In this document: positions 45,430-54,530 of the stretch, in pieces
How positions within the stretch are numbered: position 1 is the stretch's first letter
Layout: the number at the start of each line of letters is the position of its first letter
Source: Seonamhaeicola sediminis
GTDB lineage: Bacteria; Bacteroidota; Bacteroidia; Flavobacteriales; Flavobacteriaceae
Direction of reading: 5' to 3'
DNA length: 64,000 bases
Assembly: GCF_004358095.2 (NCBI RefSeq)
Contig: NZ_SMZJ02000002.1
Location: 248,001 to 312,000, forward strand
Translations under genes and position numbers: made by a program
The notes under the pieces: model-generated
Told to the model about the DNA's origin: nothing
What the model saw: only the letters and a program-made list of their open reading frames with translations
The model's database searches: none

Positions 45430-45927
45430 TTATTTGGAGATTTCTGGTTTTTCTATTCTAAAACCAACATCAGTTATACCCTCAAGTTCCACCACACCAT
45501 TAACCTTTCCGTTTTCTCTCATAGCTTGTTGAATATTTACCGTATATTCACCTTTTTCTTGAAAAATAACAAGCTCTTTATACCAAAGTTTATTTTCTTT
45601 TACATCAGTATATCCTGTTCCTAATAGCTTTCCGTTAGGGTCTGCCATTCTATATTCTAATGTGTCTTTAATAGTTTTTCCATGCGGAAAAACCATTTCA
45701 ACTATTACATGTAAATTATTGTATTTGTAAGCACTTGTGTTTCTTAAATTAATAAATAGATTATAGGCGTTTATTGAATCTGGTGGCGTAACTTTAAAAC
45801 TTACAATAGAATCTTTATGCCATGTATTAGGAATAGATTTATAGGTATCAAACACCCGGTTTGAATCACAAGAAACCACAACAAAAAAAAGTATTAAAAA
45901 AAATAGCCAACTATTATTTTGTTGCAT
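45430..45927 (-). CDS. gldH: gliding motility lipoprotein GldH
   Basis: A lipoprotein of the gliding machinery of Flavobacteriia. The start at 45927 (MQQNNSWLFFLILFF) gives a signal sequence with lipobox VVSC. The mature part has SNRVFDTYKSIPNTWHKDS, typical of GldH. The frame is open further upstream, but that would precede the signal peptide. It overlaps the end of ricT by 14 bases. Motility genes gldA-N are otherwise not in the window. Length is 165 residues from this start. Confidence 0.87.
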   Translation of the reverse strand: MQQNNSWLFFLILFFVVVSCDSNRVFDTYKSIPNTWHKDSIVSFKVTPPDSINAYNLFINLRNTSAYKYNNLHVIVEMVFPHGKTIKDTLEYRMADPNGKLLGTGYTDVKENKLWYKELVIFQEKGEYTVNIQQAMRENGKVNGVVELEGITDVGFRIEKPEISK

Positions 45928-47098
45928 TTTTACTGTTTTGAGGTTTTCTTTGGTTTCTATTTCTATTATTCTTTCGGTTTCTATTATTTTTACGACGCTT
46001 TTTAGGTTTTGGATTATCAAAGCGAGTTAAACTATCTTGACCTACAACGTTTTCAAAATCTGCTTTAGTATCCTCAATAAGGTCTGAGGCATATTCTTCA
46101 AGACTTGTAACTTTTTCGTTTTTCTTATTTAGATCAATAATTTCTTTAACCTGATCTGTTGTTAATTTATGCCAATTAGTCCATTCTCCCTCATAAGCAA
46201 ACCACAAATGCCTTTTGAAAATATCAGTTTTTTGGCATACCGCCACTCCTTTTTCAGTTTGAAGTTTTACATCGGCTTTTGGAAAATCTTTAAGCGCATC
46301 AAGATAGGTATCTAACTCATAATTCAAACAACACTTAAGTTTACCACACTGACCTGCCAATTTCTGAGGGTTTAATGATAATTGCTGATAACGAGCCGCA
46401 GAAGTACTAACCGATCTAAAATCTGTTAACCATGTAGAACAACATAATTCTCTACCACATGAACCTATACCACCCAATCTGGAGGCTTCTTGACGGAAAC
46501 CAACTTGCTTCATTTCAATACGCGTTCTAAACTCTCGGGCAAATACCTTAATAAGCTCTCTAAAATCTACACGCTCTTCAGCAGTATAATAAAACGTTGC
46601 TTTACTGGCATCACCTTGAAACTCAATATCAGAAATTTTCATTTGCAACTTTAAATCTATAGCAAATTGGCGTGCTTTAACCTTCATTGGATCTTCTCTA
46701 TCTCGTGCTTCTTGCCAAATATCAATATCTTTTTGAGTGGCTTTTCTGTAAATTTTAAGCCCTTCTTCAATATTGTCTGCAATACTCTTACGCTTCATTT
46801 GAATACGCACTAATTCGCCAGTGAGGGTAATCATACCTATATCATGACCTGTTTTAGCTTGCGTAGCTACAATATCTCCAATACTGAGTGTTAAATTATC
46901 TGAATTGTAATAGTAGTCTTTTCTGCCGTTTTTAAAACGAACTTCAACCCAGTTAAAAGGCTTTTCGCCATTAGGAAGTGACATATTTGATAACCAATCA
47001 AAAACGGTAAGTTTGTTACAACTATCCGTTCCGCACGTACCATTATTTTTACAGCCTTTTGGTTGGCCGTCTTTTGTTGAACAGCTTGCACAAGCCAT
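45914..47098 (-). CDS. ricT: RicT/YaaT-like PSP1 domain protein
   Basis: The PSP1 C-terminal domain family, represented by Bacillus RicT of the Y-complex. The protein shows the N-terminal Cys-rich stretch (CASCSTKDGQPKGCKNNGTC), the PSP1 core (FYYTAEERVDFRELIKVF, RIEMKQVGFRQEA) and Cys motifs GRELCCSTWL and CGKLKCCLNYE, which may bind an Fe-S cluster. The C-terminal 30 residues are Lys/Arg/Asn-rich (KRRKNNRNRKNNRNRN), suggesting nucleic-acid contact. It overlaps gldH by 14 bases. In this phylum its target is not known. Confidence 0.85.
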   Translation of the reverse strand: MACASCSTKDGQPKGCKNNGTCGTDSCNKLTVFDWLSNMSLPNGEKPFNWVEVRFKNGRKDYYYNSDNLTLSIGDIVATQAKTGHDIGMITLTGELVRIQMKRKSIADNIEEGLKIYRKATQKDIDIWQEARDREDPMKVKARQFAIDLKLQMKISDIEFQGDASKATFYYTAEERVDFRELIKVFAREFRTRIEMKQVGFRQEASRLGGIGSCGRELCCSTWLTDFRSVSTSAARYQQLSLNPQKLAGQCGKLKCCLNYELDTYLDALKDFPKADVKLQTEKGVAVCQKTDIFKRHLWFAYEGEWTNWHKLTTDQVKEIIDLNKKNEKVTSLEEYASDLIEDTKADFENVVGQDSLTRFDNPKPKKRRKNNRNRKNNRNRNQRKPQNSKNATK

Positions 47099-47219
47099 AG
47101 ATCTATATATTGAGTTCGCTAATAATTAAATTATTACGAATGACGGTTTATATTAAATTCGATTTGTAAAGATAAGATTATTATACTTACTTAAAAGTTA
47201 GGGAAGTTAAAATAGTAAA

Positions 47220-47450
47220 CTAAACATTTTTTACACTAATAATTTTTACAGGACATGCCTTAGCAGCTTTATCACATTCATCATAAATAAAGTCATTTGG
47301 AGATTTTATTGTGTGAAAACCTTTTTTTTCTTTGGACTGCAGCAATACACTTTTCCCATCTTTTTTAGACATTTGAAACTGATTTGGTGCTAGTTCTACA
47401 CAATAGTTACAGCCAATGCACTTTTCACGTTGCAAGGTTACTACTACCAT
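47220..47450 (-). CDS. single-cluster ferredoxin
   Basis: A small 76-residue electron carrier. One cluster-binding set is visible: CIGCNYC near the N-terminus and CDKAAKACPVKII near the C-terminus, giving a [4Fe-4S] or [3Fe-4S] site. The start shares one base with the U32 gene stop, so it is translationally coupled to it. That suggests it supplies electrons to, or supports the cluster of, the U32 protein. It is not known which. Confidence 0.87.
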   Translation of the reverse strand: MVVVTLQREKCIGCNYCVELAPNQFQMSKKDGKSVLLQSKEKKGFHTIKSPNDFIYDECDKAAKACPVKIISVKNV

Positions 47451-48694
47451 TAAGCTTCTACTTTGTTTTCAACAATTTTATAAAGCTTGTCTGATGGTCT
47501 GATTCTAAAACCTAACGGAATAGTAACAGAGTCTCCTTTTGAAGCGGAAGACTGCTTTTTATCATTAACAAGCATTTCCGCAACATTCAATTCTTTAACG
47601 CCGGTTGTTGGACCCGTAATTAAAATAGTATCGCCTATTTTAAGGTCGAAGGCTTCTATTTTAAACTCTCCAATTTCTGGTTTAGGAAAATAATGCATCC
47701 CCTTACCAATATATACTTTCTTCTGTGTAGCATGAGACCCTGAACCTTTACTCCATTCCCCCAGTTTTTGCCCCAAATAATAACCACTCCAAAAACCTCG
47801 ATTGTAAACAGTCTCTAAAGTTTGCATCCAAGCAATGACTTCTTCTTTGCTATACGTACCAGCCTCAACAGCATCAATGGCTTCTCTATAGCATCCAATT
47901 ACTTTAGCTACATATTCTGGAGCTCTACCGCGACCTTCAATTTTCAAAACTTTAATGCCTGCATCTGCAACCTGATCAAGAAAATCAATAGTACATAAGT
48001 CTTTTGGTGACATGATATACTCATTATCCAATTCCATCTCAAAACCAGACTCTTGGTCAATAACCGTATATTTCTTTCTGCAATTTTGCTTACAGGCACC
48101 TCTATTTGCCGATGAATTATAAGAATGCAAACTCATATAACACTTGCCTGAAACCGCCATACAAAGAGCCCCATGACCAAAAATTTCAATTTCTACCAAT
48201 CGTCCTGATGGTCCTTTTATTTCTTCCTTTTCTATTTGCTCGGTTATCTTTTTTACTTGGCGTAAACTTAACTCTCTACTCAATACCATTGTATCTGCAA
48301 ACATAGCATAAAACCTTACCGTTTCAATGTTGGTAATATTAATTTGAGTAGAAATATGCACTTCCATTTGCTGCTCACGAGCCATACCAATTACAGCTTG
48401 ATCCATGGCTATTACTGCCGTAATATCAGCTTCCTTTGCTCTTTTAATCAATGTTTTTACAATAGATAAATCATGGTCATATATAATAGTATTGAGCGTA
48501 AGATATGTGCGAACATTTTTAGCCTTGCATCTTTTTGAAATCTCTTCCAAATCATCAATTGTAAAGTTAATAGAGGCCCTCGCTCGCATGTTTAATTGCT
48601 CAACTCCAAAGTAAACGGAATCTGCACCGTTATCTAAAGCCGCTTGAAGTGATTCAAAATTTCCAGCAGGCGCCATTAATTCAATCTTTTGCAT
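47450..48694 (-). CDS. U32 family protein (TrhP/RlhA-like RNA hydroxylation factor)
   Basis: U32 proteins were first called collagenase-like peptidases. Two E. coli members are RNA hydroxylation factors: TrhP (tRNA ho5U34, prephenate-dependent) and RlhA (23S rRNA C2501). The start MQKIELMAPAGNFESLQAAL and four Cys (GALCMAVSGKC, RGACKQNC), known as Fe-S ligands in these, are present. The HGALCMAVSGKCYMS block is diagnostic. I use the ATG at 48694; an upstream start would overlap trhO. Which RNA it modifies is inferred from the neighbouring trhO. Confidence 0.85.
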   Translation of the reverse strand: MQKIELMAPAGNFESLQAALDNGADSVYFGVEQLNMRARASINFTIDDLEEISKRCKAKNVRTYLTLNTIIYDHDLSIVKTLIKRAKEADITAVIAMDQAVIGMAREQQMEVHISTQINITNIETVRFYAMFADTMVLSRELSLRQVKKITEQIEKEEIKGPSGRLVEIEIFGHGALCMAVSGKCYMSLHSYNSSANRGACKQNCRKKYTVIDQESGFEMELDNEYIMSPKDLCTIDFLDQVADAGIKVLKIEGRGRAPEYVAKVIGCYREAIDAVEAGTYSKEEVIAWMQTLETVYNRGFWSGYYLGQKLGEWSKGSGSHATQKKVYIGKGMHYFPKPEIGEFKIEAFDLKIGDTILITGPTTGVKELNVAEMLVNDKKQSSASKGDSVTIPLGFRIRPSDKLYKIVENKVEA

Positions 48695-48698
48695 AACG

Positions 48699-49772
48699 CT
48701 ATTTTTTATCAACCTTAAGGGTTTCGTAAATGTTTCTTAGGTCTTTTTTAAATGGCAAATGGTCTGCACGCCCTTTCTTAAAAATATCATTGCTATTACC
48801 TTGCCCTTTTCGCAACGCTTTCTGCGCTTCGTATGGCAAAGCATTTATTTCCTGACAAGTGGTTGAACAACAATTATCCATTTCATTTTTACAATCGTCA
48901 CATTGAATGAATAACAAGTGACAAGCATCATTGGCACAGTTTGTATGCACATCGGCCGGTTTTCCGCATTGGTGACATTGTGCAATAACCTCATCACTTA
49001 TTTTTTCAGCGCGTCGCTCATCAAATACAAAGTTTTTACCAATGAATTTATTTTCCAACCCTTGTTCCTTTATCTGGCGTGTGTACTCAATAATACCTCC
49101 TTCTAACTGGAATACATTTTTAAAGCCTTTATGCTTAAAATAGGCGCTGGCTTTTTCGCATCGAATTCCACCAGTGCAATACATTACCAAGTTTTTATCT
49201 TCTTTGTGCGCCTTTAAATCCTCTTCAATGATATCTAAAGATTCTCTAAATGTATCAACATCGGGAGTTATAGCATTTTTAAAATGTCCAATCTCACTTT
49301 CGTAGTGATTACGCATATCAACAAGAACGGTTTTTTTATTCTCGATTAACTCATTAAATTTCTCTGCACCTACATGAATACCTTTGTTAGTAACATCAAA
49401 GGTGTTGTCATTTAAACCATCGGCTACAATTTTATTACGAACCTTCACCTTCAATTTTAAAAAAGACATGTTGTCCTGCTCAATTGCGATATTCAGTCTA
49501 ATATCTTTTAAGAAGTTAATAGTATCTAGATGTTCTTTAAATTCATTGAATCTATCTGCTGGTAGCGATAATTGTCCATTAATACCTTCGGAGGCAACAT
49601 AAATTCTACCCAAAACATCTAATCTATCCCAAACTACAAAAAGTTGGTCACGAAATTCTTGTGGATTACTAATCTTGGCGTATTGATAGAAAGAAAGCGT
49701 TAAGCGGTCTTTTCCCGCTTGCTCAATTAATGCTGCTCTTTCTTTAGCACTTAATTTATTGTACAGTTGCAT
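48699..49772 (-). CDS. trhO: tRNA uridine(34) hydroxylase, rhodanese family
   Basis: TrhO makes 5-hydroxyuridine at wobble position 34 using oxygen. The N-terminal domain is ferredoxin-like (about 1-115), followed by the rhodanese domain (about 130-235) with active Cys in MYCTGGIRCEKA. A C-terminal Cys-rich tail (CHQCGKPADVHTNC, CDDCKNEMDNCC) may bind zinc. Length is 357 residues. A -7 box with a TTG -33 box lies upstream. The U32 gene begins four bases after its stop. Confidence 0.93.
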   Translation of the reverse strand: MQLYNKLSAKERAALIEQAGKDRLTLSFYQYAKISNPQEFRDQLFVVWDRLDVLGRIYVASEGINGQLSLPADRFNEFKEHLDTINFLKDIRLNIAIEQDNMSFLKLKVKVRNKIVADGLNDNTFDVTNKGIHVGAEKFNELIENKKTVLVDMRNHYESEIGHFKNAITPDVDTFRESLDIIEEDLKAHKEDKNLVMYCTGGIRCEKASAYFKHKGFKNVFQLEGGIIEYTRQIKEQGLENKFIGKNFVFDERRAEKISDEVIAQCHQCGKPADVHTNCANDACHLLFIQCDDCKNEMDNCCSTTCQEINALPYEAQKALRKGQGNSNDIFKKGRADHLPFKKDLRNIYETLKVDKK

Positions 49773-49811
49773 GCTATACTAATTTATAAGGTTAAGAAAT
49801 ATTTCAGGTTG

Positions 49812-49839
49812 CAAAAGTACATTTTTTACACAGAACCAA
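49812..49839 (-). promoter_or_regulatory. trhO promoter
   Basis: Minus-strand TACTTTTG (49812-49819) with TTG at 49837-49839, a spacing of 17 bases. This fits the Bacteroidota consensus TTG-N17-23-TAnnTTTG and lies about 40 bases before the ATG at 49772. Confidence 0.65.
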
Positions 49840-49854
49840 CTATTTACACAATAA

Positions 49855-49884
49855 AAAAGCACTTTAGGGACATAAAGTGCTTTT
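49855..49884. terminator. strong hairpin in the trhO-recA intergenic region
   Basis: A perfect 12-bp stem AAAAGCACTTTA/TAAAGTGCTTTT with loop GGGACA. The T-run is longest on the minus strand (six T). It lies between two divergent genes, so no known transcript ends there. Confidence 0.6.
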
Positions 49885-50051
49885 CAGTCAGAATTGAGTT
49901 AGTTTTAGTTTTACCAAGTAGGCATATTTCATAGCAAAGTTTTTCCCACTTTAATATTAGATGCAAATTGTGGAAAAAGGTTGCGTGATAAAATTGTATT
50001 GTGAAAAAAGATGTATTATTTTAGCATGTATAACTTCAGAAAAAAAGATAA

Positions 50052-51050
50052 ATGAGTAAAGAACAAGAGGCAAAATTAAAAGCGCTAAAACTTACATTAG
50101 ACAAACTAGATAAAGCCTACGGAAAGGGTACGGTAATGAAAATGAGTGATGCCGCTGTTGAAGATATTGATGCTATTTCATCGGGGTCCTTAGGCTTAGA
50201 TATTGCCTTAGGTGTTGGTGGATATCCTAGAGGAAGGGTTATAGAAATTTACGGTCCAGAATCGTCGGGTAAGACTACGTTGACCTTACACGCAATAGCC
50301 GAAGCCCAAAAATCTGGTGGTATTGCTGCTTTTATAGATGCTGAACACGCATTTGATAGATTTTATGCCGAAAAATTAGGTGTTGATATAGATAATCTCA
50401 TTATCTCACAGCCCGATAATGGAGAACAAGCTTTAGAAATTGCCGATAATTTAATTCGCTCTGGCGCTATCGATATTGTTGTTATAGATTCCGTAGCTGC
50501 TTTAACTCCTAAGAGTGAGATTGAAGGAGAAATGGGTGATTCTAAAATGGGACTTCATGCGCGTTTAATGTCACAGGCTTTAAGAAAATTAACAGCTTCT
50601 ATTAGTAAAACCCATTGCACTGTTATATTTATTAATCAATTACGTGAAAAAATTGGTGTTATGTTTGGTAACCCAGAGACCACAACTGGTGGAAATGCTT
50701 TAAAGTTCTATGCTTCCGTTAGATTAGACATTAGACGTTCTACTCAAATTAAAGACACCAATGGCGAAGTGTCTGGTAATAAAACAAGGGTTAAAGTGGT
50801 TAAAAATAAAGTGGCACCACCTTTTAAAACAGCAGAGTTTGATATTATGTATGGTGAAGGCGTTTCAAAAGTAGGTGAAATTTTGGATATTGCCGTTGAT
50901 AATGAAATCATCAAAAAAAGTGGTTCGTGGTTTAGCTACCAAGATACCAAGCTGGGGCAGGGAAGGGATGCTGTAAAAGCTCTTATAAAAGATAACCCAG
51001 AACTCATGGATGAACTCGAAGCCAAGGTTAGAGAAATTGTAACCTCATAA
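50052..51050 (+). CDS. recA: recombinase A
   Basis: The DNA strand-exchange ATPase of homologous recombination and SOS induction. Walker [10 protein letters not shown] (about residues 67-75), the loop segment [15 protein letters not shown], and [29 protein letters not shown] are all intact. Length, 332 residues, is a little short because the C-terminal acidic tail is reduced. It is transcribed alone and closed by a terminator at 51063. No LexA-like operator is evident. Confidence 0.98.
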   Translation: MSKEQEAKLKALKLTLDKLDKAYGKGTVMKMSDAAVEDIDAISSGSLGLDIALGVGGYPRGRVIEIYGPESSGKTTLTLHAIAEAQKSGGIAAFIDAEHAFDRFYAEKLGVDIDNLIISQPDNGEQALEIADNLIRSGAIDIVVIDSVAALTPKSEIEGEMGDSKMGLHARLMSQALRKLTASISKTHCTVIFINQLREKIGVMFGNPETTTGGNALKFYASVRLDIRRSTQIKDTNGEVSGNKTRVKVVKNKVAPPFKTAEFDIMYGEGVSKVGEILDIAVDNEIIKKSGSWFSYQDTKLGQGRDAVKALIKDNPELMDELEAKVREIVTS

Positions 51051-51062
51051 TAATTAAATAAA

Positions 51063-51086
51063 GTCCCGAAATTATCGGGATTTTTT
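51063..51086 (+). terminator. recA terminator
   Basis: Stem TCCCGA/TCGGGA with a five-base loop followed by six T. Confidence 0.85.
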
Positions 51087-51161
51087 GTTTTTACACGCAA
51101 CCTTTCAATAGTTATAACATCTAAAGGTTATAAACATGTATTTAACCCTAAAAAGTTTGCT

Positions 51162-51572
51162 ATGAAAAGAGTTATTATGCTATGTTTAACACTAACGCTT
51201 TTTGCTTCTTGTAGTGTTGACGATGATGGTATAAACTATAGTTTTGAAATTTTACCAGTTGAGAGTGTAGATATACCCTCAGAATTTGTCTTAGGAGAAG
51301 TTTATCCTATTACTATTTCTTATTTTAGACCCTCAACTTGTTACGCTTTTAACGAATTTTATTATTTAAAAGAACTTAATGAGCGTACTGTGGCTCCTAT
51401 CAACTATGTGTTTGATAGAAATGACTGTGAAAACCTAACAGACGAACTGGTTGAAGCCACCTTTAATTTTATAGTAACCAGTAATGGTTCTTATATTTTT
51501 AAATTTTGGCAGGGTGAAGACAGCAATGGTGAAAGCCTATTCTTAACTATAGAGGTACCTGTAGTTGAGTAA
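51162..51572 (+). CDS. hypothetical lipoprotein, 136 aa
   Basis: The signal sequence ends in the lipobox LFASC at residue 18, so the protein is likely lipidated. The mature 118 residues form a predicted all-beta domain (IPSEFVLGEVYPITISYFRP, then SNGSYIFKFWQGED) with a Cys pair. It precedes the sigma factor gene by 32 bases on the same strand, but a functional link is not shown. Family unknown. Confidence 0.7.
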   Translation: MKRVIMLCLTLTLFASCSVDDDGINYSFEILPVESVDIPSEFVLGEVYPITISYFRPSTCYAFNEFYYLKELNERTVAPINYVFDRNDCENLTDELVEATFNFIVTSNGSYIFKFWQGEDSNGESLFLTIEVPVVE

Positions 51573-51604
51573 AAAGTAAGAAATTAATTAATACATGTTT
51601 AAGT

Positions 51605-52147
51605 TTGAGTTTAAACCAACTCATAGAAAATTGTAAGGTTAATGATACCAAAGCACAAGGAGAATTATATAGGCTTTTTTCAAATAAGCTATTCTCTATT
51701 TGCTTGAAGTATTCGCGCAACTATGCTGAAGCAGAAGATAATTTACAAGATTCATTTCTTACAATTTTCAACAAAATTGAACAATTTAAACATAAAGGTT
51801 CTTTTGAGGGTTGGTTAAAACGCATTACCATTAACACGGTTTTGCAACGTTATAGAAACGAAAAAGTATTTGATATTGTAAATGAAAATACTATTGAAGA
51901 TGAAGAAATTGAGATTCATGAAGATGGTTTCTCTCTAGATTTTCTTTTACAAATCATTCAAGAGTTGCCAGATAGGTACCGATTGGTTTTTAACCTTTAT
52001 GTACTAGATGGTTTTTCACATAAAGATATAGCAGATATGCTAAATATCAATGTAGGAACCTCAAAATCTAACTTAGCAAGGGCAAGACAGATTTTGAAGC
52101 AGAACATTGAAGATTATAAATTGTCCCAAAGTTTACAATCATTATAA
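51605..52147 (+). CDS. ECF-type RNA polymerase sigma factor
   Basis: Sigma-70 region 2 covers about residues 20-70 (YRLFSNKLFSICLKYSRNYA, QDSFLTIFNKIEQF) and region 4 about 118-165 (ELPDRYRLVFNLYVLDGFSH, KDIADMLNINVGTSKSNLAR). The linker is short, as in ECF factors of 180 residues. The start is TTG. The gene's stop is directly followed by the ATG of the membrane protein at 52148, which is likely its anti-sigma or output partner. Confidence 0.92.
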   Translation: MSLNQLIENCKVNDTKAQGELYRLFSNKLFSICLKYSRNYAEAEDNLQDSFLTIFNKIEQFKHKGSFEGWLKRITINTVLQRYRNEKVFDIVNENTIEDEEIEIHEDGFSLDFLLQIIQELPDRYRLVFNLYVLDGFSHKDIADMLNINVGTSKSNLARARQILKQNIEDYKLSQSLQSL

Positions 52148-53686
52148 ATGAGTGATAAAAAACATATAGATAGGTTATTCCAAGAAGGCTTTAAAGATTT
52201 TGAAGCAACTCCTAGCGATACAGTGTGGGAACGTATTGAAGCTAATCTAATTAAGAAAAAGAAAAGGCGTGTTATTCCTATCTGGTGGCGATATGCAGGC
52301 GTGGCAGCATTACTCATACTATTGCTTACCCTTGGCATTGTCTTTAAAAAAGATTCTAACAACAATAATCCTACTGAAATAGTTAACGAAGATATTGATA
52401 CTAACAGTTCAAATAATAAAAACTTAGATATCTATAAGAGTAACGTTAATAAGGTTATTTCAAATTCAAACGAAGATGACTTAATAATCCCCGAAGAGAA
52501 AACTAAAGTATCTGAATCACCATTAAATAATATTATTCCACAAAGCGAAACAACCATTGCTAAAACTTCAACTTCAAAAAATTTAAATGAAAGTCAAATA
52601 GATAAAAATCTGAATGTCAATAAAAAGCAAAATAATAATATAGCCGCCAATAATAAAACAGAAACTGACAGTTCTAACAAGCTTGACGGCAACTTTAATA
52701 ATTCGGTTGTTTCAACTAAATTAGAAGAGAACAAAACTAATAATGACGTAAATAGCGAGGAAAAAATTATCCAAAATAAAACAACTCACATCAATTCAGT
52801 TGATGGTAAAAATTTGGTTGCCCATAATAAAAGAGAGTTAAGTAAGAAAGACAACCATCAAGCTATAGCCGAAAACAATAACAAAGAAAACTTAACTATT
52901 GAAGAAGCTTTAGAAGAAAAAAATGACATTTTAGAAGACACCGAGAAAAGAAACCGATGGGCAGTAGTTCCTAATGCAGCGCCTGTTTATTTTAACACAT
53001 TAGGAGAAGGGTCCTCTATAGACCAGCAGTTTAATGGTAATCCTAAAAGCGGTGAATTTAATATGAGCTATGGCATTTCAGCTAGTTATGCGTTTAACGA
53101 TAAAATTAAGATTCGTTCTGGTATTAATAAAGTTAATTTAGGATACAATACCAATAATGTGGTAATTTTTCAAACCACTGGTTTAAGTAGTTCTATTAAT
53201 AATTCTTTACAAAATATTACCCCGAAAAATAAATCTAACGACTTTGCGTCATCAGAAAATATATCTATTGTTAGTGGTGAAAATTTAAATAAAAGTTCTA
53301 TTCCAGAATCTTTTGATTTAACTAATAGTTCCATTAACCAATCATTTGGTTTCATTGAAGTTCCTTTAGAAATTCAATACGCCTTATTAAACAACAAACT
53401 GGGAGTTAATGTTATTGGTGGTTTTAGTTCTTTCTTTTTAAATAATAATAAAATATTTTCTGAAGCCGAAAATGGCTCCAGAACTTTTTTAGGAGAAGCC
53501 AATAACCTAAATAAAATTAGTTACAGTGCTAATTTTGGTTTTGGATTCAGTTATAAATTTTCAGAAAAAATAGATTTGAATTTAGAACCTATGTTCAAAT
53601 ATCAAATCAATACATTTAACAATACTTCCGGAAATTTTACCCCAATTATAATTGGAGTTTATACCGGATTTGCTATTAAATTCTAG
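52148..53686 (+). CDS. membrane-spanning anti-sigma-like protein with a C-terminal beta-barrel-like domain
   Basis: The N-terminal 44 residues are cytosolic and charged (DRLFQEGFKDFEATPSDTVW), followed by a transmembrane helix (46-66, WWRYAGVAALLILLLTLGIV). An Asn/Lys/Glu/Ser-rich low-complexity linker runs about 70-270. The C-terminal part (about 275-512) has the alternating pattern and Phe-ending of an outer-membrane barrel (GVYTGFAIKF). The layout could span the periplasm. It starts right after the sigma gene stop, so an anti-sigma role is likely but unproven. Confidence 0.7.
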   Translation: MSDKKHIDRLFQEGFKDFEATPSDTVWERIEANLIKKKKRRVIPIWWRYAGVAALLILLLTLGIVFKKDSNNNNPTEIVNEDIDTNSSNNKNLDIYKSNVNKVISNSNEDDLIIPEEKTKVSESPLNNIIPQSETTIAKTSTSKNLNESQIDKNLNVNKKQNNNIAANNKTETDSSNKLDGNFNNSVVSTKLEENKTNNDVNSEEKIIQNKTTHINSVDGKNLVAHNKRELSKKDNHQAIAENNNKENLTIEEALEEKNDILEDTEKRNRWAVVPNAAPVYFNTLGEGSSIDQQFNGNPKSGEFNMSYGISASYAFNDKIKIRSGINKVNLGYNTNNVVIFQTTGLSSSINNSLQNITPKNKSNDFASSENISIVSGENLNKSSIPESFDLTNSSINQSFGFIEVPLEIQYALLNNKLGVNVIGGFSSFFLNNNKIFSEAENGSRTFLGEANNLNKISYSANFGFGFSYKFSEKIDLNLEPMFKYQINTFNNTSGNFTPIIIGVYTGFAIKF

Positions 53687-53704
53687 GTTTTTGGTTAGAT
53701 CTGG

Positions 53705-53737
53705 ATAATGGTTTTCATTAAGCTCGGAAACCATTAT
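53705..53737. other. 10-bp inverted repeat after the barrel-protein gene
   Basis: ATAATGGTTT at 53705 and AAACCATTAT ending at 53737 form a perfect 10-bp stem with a 13-base loop. It has no T-run of its own. Confidence 0.5.
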
Positions 53738-53740
53738 CAA

Positions 53741-53770
53741 AAAAACTGCTCTTCCCCAGAGCAGTTTTTT
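53741..53770. terminator. bidirectional terminator
   Basis: A stem of 11 bp (AAAAACTGCTC/GAGCAGTTTTT) around TTCCCCA, with A-run and T-run on the two sides, separates convergent genes. Confidence 0.85.
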
Positions 53771-54506
53771 ATTTATTAAATGTTTTTAACTGTTTAAAAA
53801 TAATGTTCCTAGCCCTCTCATTCAAAGTTTTAGTATCTTCAATTGTTAAGCCTTCAGTTAAAAGAAACTTATGAATTTTAACACGTATTTTTCCAGGTCC
53901 TCCGCTAAAAAAAGTATAAGAAAATCGTTTTTTATTATCGGCAAACGTAATTGGTACAATAGGTATTTGATGCTTAATAGCTAACCTGAAAGCGCCATCT
54001 TTAAACTCGTCTAAATCTATTTGCGGTTCAGGAACGCCACCTTCAGGAAAAATACAAATACTCAATCCTGATTGTAATCTTTTTTGAGCTCTTATAAAAA
54101 CGGCTTGCCTACTTTTAGCAGAACTTCTATCAACTAAAATACAAGTGCGCTTATAAAAAAAGCCAAATAACGGAATCTTAGCCAATTCTTTCTTTCCTAC
54201 AAAAACAAATGGATTTTTTACAGATACCAACATGAGCATAATATCAATCATTGATGTATGATTAGCAATAAACATGTAACTTTTACTCTGTTCTGGTTCT
54301 TGTTCTTTTTGAAAAACACATCTAAATCCCATGCCACTTAAAATGAATTTAGCCCATAACCTAGCTAATTTAAAAAAGAAAGGATACCATGATTCTTTAG
54401 AGATAGATAATAAAAGTACTGGGAATAGTAAAACAATAGGGATAGTTACAAGAACATAAAACCAAATGCGATATAAAACCCAAAAAGGATATTTAAATAA
54501 CTTCAT
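53769..54506 (-). CDS. lysophospholipid acyltransferase, PlsC family
   Basis: A second acyltransferase of the window. Motif I is NHTSMID and motif III is FPEGGVPEP. The N-terminal membrane helix (about 3-35) starts at MKLFKYPFWVLYRIWFY, so the ATG at 54506 is preferred; the frame extends to 54515. A -7-like box (minus-strand TATTTTTG at 54513-54520) would then give a very short or no leader. Length is 245 residues. It is divergent from trpS. Confidence 0.9.
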   Translation of the reverse strand: MKLFKYPFWVLYRIWFYVLVTIPIVLLFPVLLLSISKESWYPFFFKLARLWAKFILSGMGFRCVFQKEQEPEQSKSYMFIANHTSMIDIMLMLVSVKNPFVFVGKKELAKIPLFGFFYKRTCILVDRSSAKSRQAVFIRAQKRLQSGLSICIFPEGGVPEPQIDLDEFKDGAFRLAIKHQIPIVPITFADNKKRFSYTFFSGGPGKIRVKIHKFLLTEGLTIEDTKTLNERARNIIFKQLKTFNK

Positions 54507-54530
54507 TAATACCAAAAATACACAATTGTA

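Noticed and set aside
48694-48712. Upstream start for the U32 protein at 48712
   Set aside because: It adds six residues not seen in the family and would overlap trhO by 14 bases; MQKIELMAPAGN is the usual N-terminus.
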